Shown piece by piece: positions 60,076-64,000 of a DNA stretch of 64,000 nucleotides (within the stretch, counting starts at the first letter, position 1; every line of letters begins with the position of its first letter). The notes beneath the pieces are model-generated. The model ran no database searches. It was not told where the DNA came from and saw only the letters and a list, made by a program, of their open reading frames with translations. Origin of the DNA: Dorea sp. (GTDB taxonomy: Bacteria > Bacillota_A > Clostridia > Lachnospirales > Lachnospiraceae); contig JAEDLC010000001.1 of the NCBI GenBank assembly GCA_016295505.1, positions 5,052-69,051 of the forward strand. Direction: 5' to 3'. The position numbers and the translations under genes are program-made.

Positions 60076-61095
60076 ATGGCAGCAAGAATTTTTTATCAGG
60101 AAGATTGCAATTTATCTGTATTAGAGGGGAAGAAGATTGCGATTATCGGTTATGGAAGCCAGGGACATGCTCATGCCCTTAACTTAAAAGAATCTGGATG
60201 TGATGTTATCATTGGTCTTTATGAAGGAAGCAGATCCTGGGCAAAGGCTGAAGCACAGGGATTTGAAGTATTTACAGCAGCAGAAGCAGCTAAGCAGGCT
60301 GATATCATCATGATCCTGATCAACGATGAGTTACAGGCTGATATGTACAAGAAAGATATCGAACCAAATCTGGAAGAAGGCAACATGCTGATGTTTGCAC
60401 ATGGTTTCAACATTCACTTCGGATGTATCAAACCACCAAAGAATGTAGATGTTGCAATGATCGCTCCTAAGGCACCGGGACACACTGTAAGAAGCGAGTA
60501 TCAGGCTGGAAAAGGAACTCCTTGTCTGATCGCTGTTGAGCAGGATTACACAGGAAAAGCATGGGATAAAGCAATGGCTTATGGTCTTGGAATCGGTGGA
60601 GCAAGAGCCGGACTTCTTGAGACAAACTTCCGTACAGAGACTGAGACAGACCTCTTTGGTGAGCAGGCAGTTCTCTGCGGTGGTGTATGTGCATTGATGC
60701 AGGCTGGTTTTGAAACACTTACAGAAGCAGGATATGACCCGAGAAATGCATACTTCGAGTGTATTCATGAGATGAAGCTGATCGTTGACCTGATCTATCA
60801 GAGTGGTTTCGAAGGAATGAGATATTCTATCTCTAACACAGCTGAGTATGGTGATTATATCACAGGACCGAAGATCATTACAGAAGATACAAAGAAGGCT
60901 ATGAAGCAGATCCTGACAGATATTCAGGATGGTACATTTGCAAAAGACTTCCTGCTTGATATGTCACCTGCAGGACGTCAGGTACACTTCAAAGCCATGA
61001 GAAAACTTGCAGCTGAGCATCCGGCAGAGAAGATCGGTAAAGAGATCAGACAGCTTTACAGCTGGAATGGCGAAGATAAGCTGATCAATAACTAA
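60076..61095 (+). CDS. ilvC: Ketol-acid reductoisomerase
   Basis: Second step of branched-chain amino acid synthesis: NAD(P)H-dependent isomeroreduction of acetolactate. Rossmann motif AIIGYGSQGHAHALNLKESG, catalytic region MIAPKAPGHTVRSEYQAG and metal-binding glutamates in ETETDLFGEQAVLCGG. 339 residues, class I short form. AGGAGG precedes the ATG. Confidence 0.97.
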   Translation: MAARIFYQEDCNLSVLEGKKIAIIGYGSQGHAHALNLKESGCDVIIGLYEGSRSWAKAEAQGFEVFTAAEAAKQADIIMILINDELQADMYKKDIEPNLEEGNMLMFAHGFNIHFGCIKPPKNVDVAMIAPKAPGHTVRSEYQAGKGTPCLIAVEQDYTGKAWDKAMAYGLGIGGARAGLLETNFRTETETDLFGEQAVLCGGVCALMQAGFETLTEAGYDPRNAYFECIHEMKLIVDLIYQSGFEGMRYSISNTAEYGDYITGPKIITEDTKKAMKQILTDIQDGTFAKDFLLDMSPAGRQVHFKAMRKLAAEHPAEKIGKEIRQLYSWNGEDKLINN

Positions 61096-61135
61096 TCATT
61101 GGCTGAACGGGATATTTCAGAAAGATTACATAGGG

Positions 61136-61167
61136 ACAGGACGCAGCGTAGGCTGTGTCCTGTTTTT
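61136..61167 (+). terminator. Terminator after ilvC
   Basis: acaggacgcagc / gctgtgtcctgt stem (one GU), loop gtag, then TTTTT. Confidence 0.85.
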
Positions 61168-61195
61168 CTTATGTGAAATGAAATAATAAGAATAA

Positions 61196-61228
61196 AAAAA
61201 ACAGCCACTGACGGGATGGCTGTTTTTT
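61196..61228 (-). terminator. Terminator after rpsT (works in both directions)
   Basis: aaaaaacagcca / tggctgtttttt stem with a 9-nt loop; A/T tracts on both sides give T-runs on either strand. Confidence 0.85.
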
Positions 61229-61249
61229 AATGCAACTCTTTTTTTATTA

Positions 61250-61513
61250 TTAAGCAATTCCGTTAACAGCTTTTGTTAAACGGGAAATCTTTCTTGAGCA
61301 TGTGTTTTTGTGATAAACACCCTTGCTTCCTGCCTTGTTGATTTCAACGATTGCAACCTTTAATGCTTCTGCAGCAGCAGCGGCATCCTTGTTAGCTACA
61401 GCTGTTTCAACTTTCTTTACGCAAGTTTTTACTTTAGATTTGATTGCTTTGTTTCTAGCAGCTTTTGTTTCGTTTACTAAAATTCTTTTCTTTGCAGATT
61501 TAATATTAGCCAA
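61250..61513 (-). CDS. rpsT: 30S ribosomal protein S20
   Basis: 87 residues, ANIKSAKKRILVNETKAARNKAIKSKVKT at the N-terminus, the usual S20 length and basic composition. The start codon is TTG at 61513-61511, preceded by GGAGGTGG; no ATG or GTG gives an S20-like N-terminus, and the longer ORF from 61579 starts inside the leader. E. coli rpsT also uses UUG and is translationally autoregulated, so the rare start may serve the same end here. Confidence 0.95.
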   Translation of the reverse strand: MANIKSAKKRILVNETKAARNKAIKSKVKTCVKKVETAVANKDAAAAAEALKVAIVEINKAGSKGVYHKNTCSRKISRLTKAVNGIA

Positions 61514-61561
61514 TTTGTCCACCTCCGATATCATATATTTCGATCTTTGTCGATTTTCCAG

Positions 61562-61594
61562 TTCGTTAGAGCCGGACACGGACGTTCTAACGAA
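61562..61594 (-). other. Hairpin in the rpsT leader
   Basis: Nine-bp perfect stem (ttcgttaga / tctaacgaa) with a further GC-rich pairing inside, beginning a few nucleotides after the expected transcription start of rpsT. A candidate binding site for S20 autoregulation, by inference. Confidence 0.45.
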
Positions 61595-61606
61595 ACATAC
61601 GAATCT

Positions 61607-61635
61607 ATTTTAGGCCAAGTATTGTGTTCTGTCAA
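61607..61635 (-). promoter_or_regulatory. Promoter for rpsT
   Basis: On the minus strand: TTGACA, 17-bp spacer, TAAAAT. It leaves a leader of about 85 nt. Confidence 0.85.
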
Positions 61636-61670
61636 TACATATTTCTCAAAATATTGGAAAAAATATAAAC

Positions 61671-61716
61671 CATCAGTTCAGCCATAATCTCTATTATGGG
61701 CGCGTCTGAACTGATG
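61671..61716 (+). other. Two-tier hairpin upstream of gpr
   Basis: Outer catcagttcag / ctgaactgatg (11 bp perfect) enclosing an inner ccataat / attatgg (7 bp, loop ctct) with a 6-nt one-sided spacer. GGAAAAAATA at 61656-61665 just upstream fits a sigma-F-like -10 box, but the -35 is poor. Confidence 0.5.
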
Positions 61717-61775
61717 AGAAGCGGAGGGTAGCTGCGAAGCGAAGGACAATAATAATATCAGGAAAGGAAAACATC

Positions 61776-62756
61776 ATGATTGAAAAATACAGTATTCGAA
61801 CAGATCTGGCACTGGAGCAGAAAGAACGATTTGAATCTGATCACGTGGAAGTCCAGGGAGTTGTACTGGAGGAGTCCTATAATGAAGAAAAGGAGATCAA
61901 AGTCACTACAGTAAAGATTGAAACGGAAAAAGGTGCCAGAATCATGCAAAAGCCGGTTGGTACTTACATTACGATGGAAGTTCCGAACATGGTCGTTCCG
62001 GATGAAGATTATCACCGGGAGGTTTCGAAAGAGCTTTCCGGATACCTGGAGACGTTTGTGAAAAAGCTTGTCGGAAAAAGAGAAAAGGACTGTTCAGTAC
62101 TCATAGCAGGCCTGGGGAATCGAAAAGTAACTCCGGATGCGCTTGGCCCGTATGTTGTAGATCATCTGAATATTACCAGGCATATTGTACGTGAATATGG
62201 AAAATATGCGATCGGAGAGGATGATATCCGCCTGGTAAGTGCCATTGTGCCGGGTGTGATGGCACAGACCGGTATGGAGACGGTTGAGATTATGAAGGGA
62301 ATAGTGACGGAGACAAAGCCGGATCTGGTTATTGCGATAGATGCGCTTGCTGCCCGAAGTTCCAGACGACTGAACCGTACGATTCAGATTGCCGATACAG
62401 GGATCCATCCGGGCTCAGGAGTTGGAAACCATCGAAATGCGATCACCAGAGAGACGGTTGGAGTTCCGGTGATTGCAATAGGTGTACCCACGGTTGTGGA
62501 CGCAGCAACAATTGTCAATGATACGATGGAAAATCTGATCGCTGCACTGGAAAGTTCAGAGACGCTGAAAGGAGTGGGTGTAGTAATGCAGGGGTATAAT
62601 GCGGCAGAGAAATATGAGCTGATCAGAGAACTGATCTCGCCGCATCTGAACGGCTTATTTGTGACACCAAAGGATATCGATGAGACCGTAAAAAGGATCA
62701 GTTATACCATATCAGAATCGTTAAACATTCTTCTTTCCGGAGGGACATGCTCATAA
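61776..62756 (+). CDS. gpr: Germination protease GPR (spore endopeptidase)
   Basis: Aspartic-type protease that degrades SASPs when spores germinate. 326 residues. The N-terminal YSIRTDLALE is the propeptide cleavage region, VLIAGLGNRKVTPDALGPYVVDHL and IAIDALAARSSRRLNRTIQIADTGIHPGSGVGNHR are family hallmarks. GGAAAGG ribosome site. Gene order rpsT (divergent)-gpr-spoIIP is conserved in Firmicutes. A substrate is encoded at 25264-25470. Confidence 0.96.
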   Translation: MIEKYSIRTDLALEQKERFESDHVEVQGVVLEESYNEEKEIKVTTVKIETEKGARIMQKPVGTYITMEVPNMVVPDEDYHREVSKELSGYLETFVKKLVGKREKDCSVLIAGLGNRKVTPDALGPYVVDHLNITRHIVREYGKYAIGEDDIRLVSAIVPGVMAQTGMETVEIMKGIVTETKPDLVIAIDALAARSSRRLNRTIQIADTGIHPGSGVGNHRNAITRETVGVPVIAIGVPTVVDAATIVNDTMENLIAALESSETLKGVGVVMQGYNAAEKYELIRELISPHLNGLFVTPKDIDETVKRISYTISESLNILLSGGTCS

Positions 62757-62808
62757 TAAGGAAAATCTGCTCATATAGTGATAGAAGAAGGAAAGGCAGA
62801 GTGATGAC

Positions 62809-63996
62809 GTGGGCGCAAAGCAAAAACAACAGTTTGCCAGAATGGCTGTGATCGCTGCTGCCGGTATCGGTGCGGTATATCTGGCGGGAAAGAGTCCGAA
62901 GCCGGCAGAAGAAGAGATTATGGATCATATGAATTATCTTGTGATGGATGTTGCAAAACAGACATATCTTGCATCATTTGTATATGTGGAAGAAGAAAAA
63001 CAGGTGTCGTTTCATCAGTGGATTGCAGGGAAAGCCATGCAGCTGATTCCCCTGGGGATGTATACAGAGGAGAAAAAAGCAGTTCTGACGGATATTGAGG
63101 ATCAGGAAACTTATGAGATGATACTTGCAAAACAGGCAAATGATGAAAATGCCATCGATGAAAACGGGAATCTGATCGGTGAAGATATACAGTCTCAGGA
63201 AATCGTCACTACTTCCGGAACGGCGATCGATACTTCTATGGAGAAACTGTCCGACTATGAGTATCTGCTTGGCAATTTTTATACCGTTGACAGCAGTACC
63301 ATGGCAGATCCGGAACTGTTAAATGCGCAGAAGCTTCTGGCAAAAGACCTGAAGATCAATGCCTTGTCTGATGGTCCCAAGGTACTGATCTATCATACGC
63401 ATTCCCAGGAGGCTTTTGCTGACTCGATTGCAGGAGATGTAAATACCACGATCGTTGGAATCGGAAGCTATCTGGCGTCAATACTGAATCAGAAATACGG
63501 AATTGAAACATTGCATCATACAGGTGTATATGATTATGTGGATGGAAAACTGGACAGGAGTAAGGCGTATCAGCTGGCAGAACCGGAGATTCAGGCCATT
63601 CTTTCAGCAAATCCGAGTATAGAGGTTGTCATTGATCTGCATCGTGACGGGGTTGCAGATACCACACATCTGGTAACGCAGATCAATGGAAAACCAACGG
63701 CGCAGATCATGTTTTTTAACGGGCTGAGCAGGACGAGAGCAAATGGAGACATCAGTTATCTGGCGAACCCATACATAGAAGATAATCTGGCATTTTCCCT
63801 TCAGATGCAGATTGCAGCAACGAACAAGTATCCCGGCTTTACCAGACATATATTCCTTCGGGCATATCGGTACAATATGCATGTTAAACCAAAGACACTG
63901 CTGATTGAGGCCGGAGCTCAGACGAATACGGTGGAAGAGATGAAAAATGCGATGGAAGTCCTTGCTGACACGCTGAGTATCGTGTTGACAAAGTGA
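62809..63996 (+). CDS. spoIIP: Stage II sporulation protein P
   Basis: Forespore-engulfment peptidoglycan amidase/endopeptidase working with SpoIID and SpoIIM. One N-terminal membrane helix (about 10-27), then the SpoIIP catalytic domain with VLIYHTHSQEAF (H196, E201), VVIDLHRDG (H278) and LLIEAGAQTN. 395 residues. GTG start; the ribosome site AAAGG is somewhat distant. It ends 4 nt before the window edge region that shows nothing further. Confidence 0.94.
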   Translation: MGAKQKQQFARMAVIAAAGIGAVYLAGKSPKPAEEEIMDHMNYLVMDVAKQTYLASFVYVEEEKQVSFHQWIAGKAMQLIPLGMYTEEKKAVLTDIEDQETYEMILAKQANDENAIDENGNLIGEDIQSQEIVTTSGTAIDTSMEKLSDYEYLLGNFYTVDSSTMADPELLNAQKLLAKDLKINALSDGPKVLIYHTHSQEAFADSIAGDVNTTIVGIGSYLASILNQKYGIETLHHTGVYDYVDGKLDRSKAYQLAEPEIQAILSANPSIEVVIDLHRDGVADTTHLVTQINGKPTAQIMFFNGLSRTRANGDISYLANPYIEDNLAFSLQMQIAATNKYPGFTRHIFLRAYRYNMHVKPKTLLIEAGAQTNTVEEMKNAMEVLADTLSIVLTK

Positions 63997-64000
63997 ATAT

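Noticed and set aside
1..64000. CRISPR arrays, tRNA or rRNA genes, T-box or known riboswitch leaders, prophage or IS
   Set aside because: No regularly spaced repeats, no transposase or phage proteins, and no cloverleaf or anti-terminator patterns were seen; intergenic gaps are all under about 300 nt.

Overview
The window is an almost fully coding stretch of chromosome from a spore-forming, Gram-positive anaerobe. It most resembles Lachnospiraceae (Clostridia; Blautia, Dorea or Mediterraneibacter-like), judged from family-level gene content and order. The evidence is a complete Rnf complex (rnfCDGEAB), several sporulation genes (ytfJ, an alpha/beta SASP, spoIIM, spoVB, gpr, spoIIP, two dacF-type carboxypeptidases), Firmicutes-type -35/-10 boxes with 17-bp spacers, strong AGGAGG ribosome sites, and frequent GTG and TTG starts. 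Nearly all genes are on the + strand. The exceptions are apbE, a lone hicB, spoVB and rpsT. I see no rRNA, tRNA, CRISPR array, prophage or intact insertion sequence.

Layout. 1-3.2 kb: end of a YcxB-like membrane protein, cmk, ispH and rpsA (ispH and rpsA overlap out of frame). 3.3-11.4 kb: a redox-membrane block with rnfCDGEAB, a DUF2752 protein, a small membrane protein, the flavin transferase gene apbE (opposite strand), a NusG-domain-II protein and a Gx-type transporter. 11.4-25.5 kb: housekeeping (ruvAB, zapA, U32 peptidase, an ftsW-family gene overlapping a penicillin-binding protein gene, DUF2953-ytfJ, rpmB, yloU-yloV, recG, SASP). 25.5-35 kb: the most accessory-looking part, with solitary hicB, an XRE-cupin regulator, a GH127-type glycosidase behind a perfect consensus promoter, a cluster of palindromes, and oppABCDF. 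35-48.7 kb: dacF, a phosphoesterase, scpAB, a second dacF, ybaK-like, a GH13 alpha-glucosidase, recA (with LexA box)-recX, rny, nudF-spoIIM, and spoVB on the other strand. 48.7-53 kb: iscR-iscS-iscU-mnmA-PHP phosphatase. 53-58 kb: lower glycolysis (gap, pgk, tpiA, gpmI). 58-61 kb: traX-like, a HAD phosphatase, ilvN, ilvC. 61-64 kb: rpsT (divergent), gpr, spoIIP.

How parts work together. RnfCDGEAB couples ferredoxin-NAD electron transfer to an ion gradient; ApbE would attach FMN to the RnfG (and RnfD) flavin sites. IscS and IscU build Fe-S clusters needed by Rnf and IspH, IscS sulfur feeds MnmA, and IscR probably senses Fe-S status. GPR cleaves SASPs such as the one encoded here. The GH127 enzyme has no signal peptide, so it should act on material already imported, which makes the adjacent Opp transporter a plausible partner.

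Most of the window is core genome. The observations most worth following are the XRE-cupin/GH127/Opp locus with its stacked palindromes, a four-cysteine tail on RnfE, the 164-nt two-frame overlap between the ftsW-family and penicillin-binding protein genes, a terminator sitting directly downstream of the pgk promoter, and structured leaders at ilvN, rpsT and gpr.
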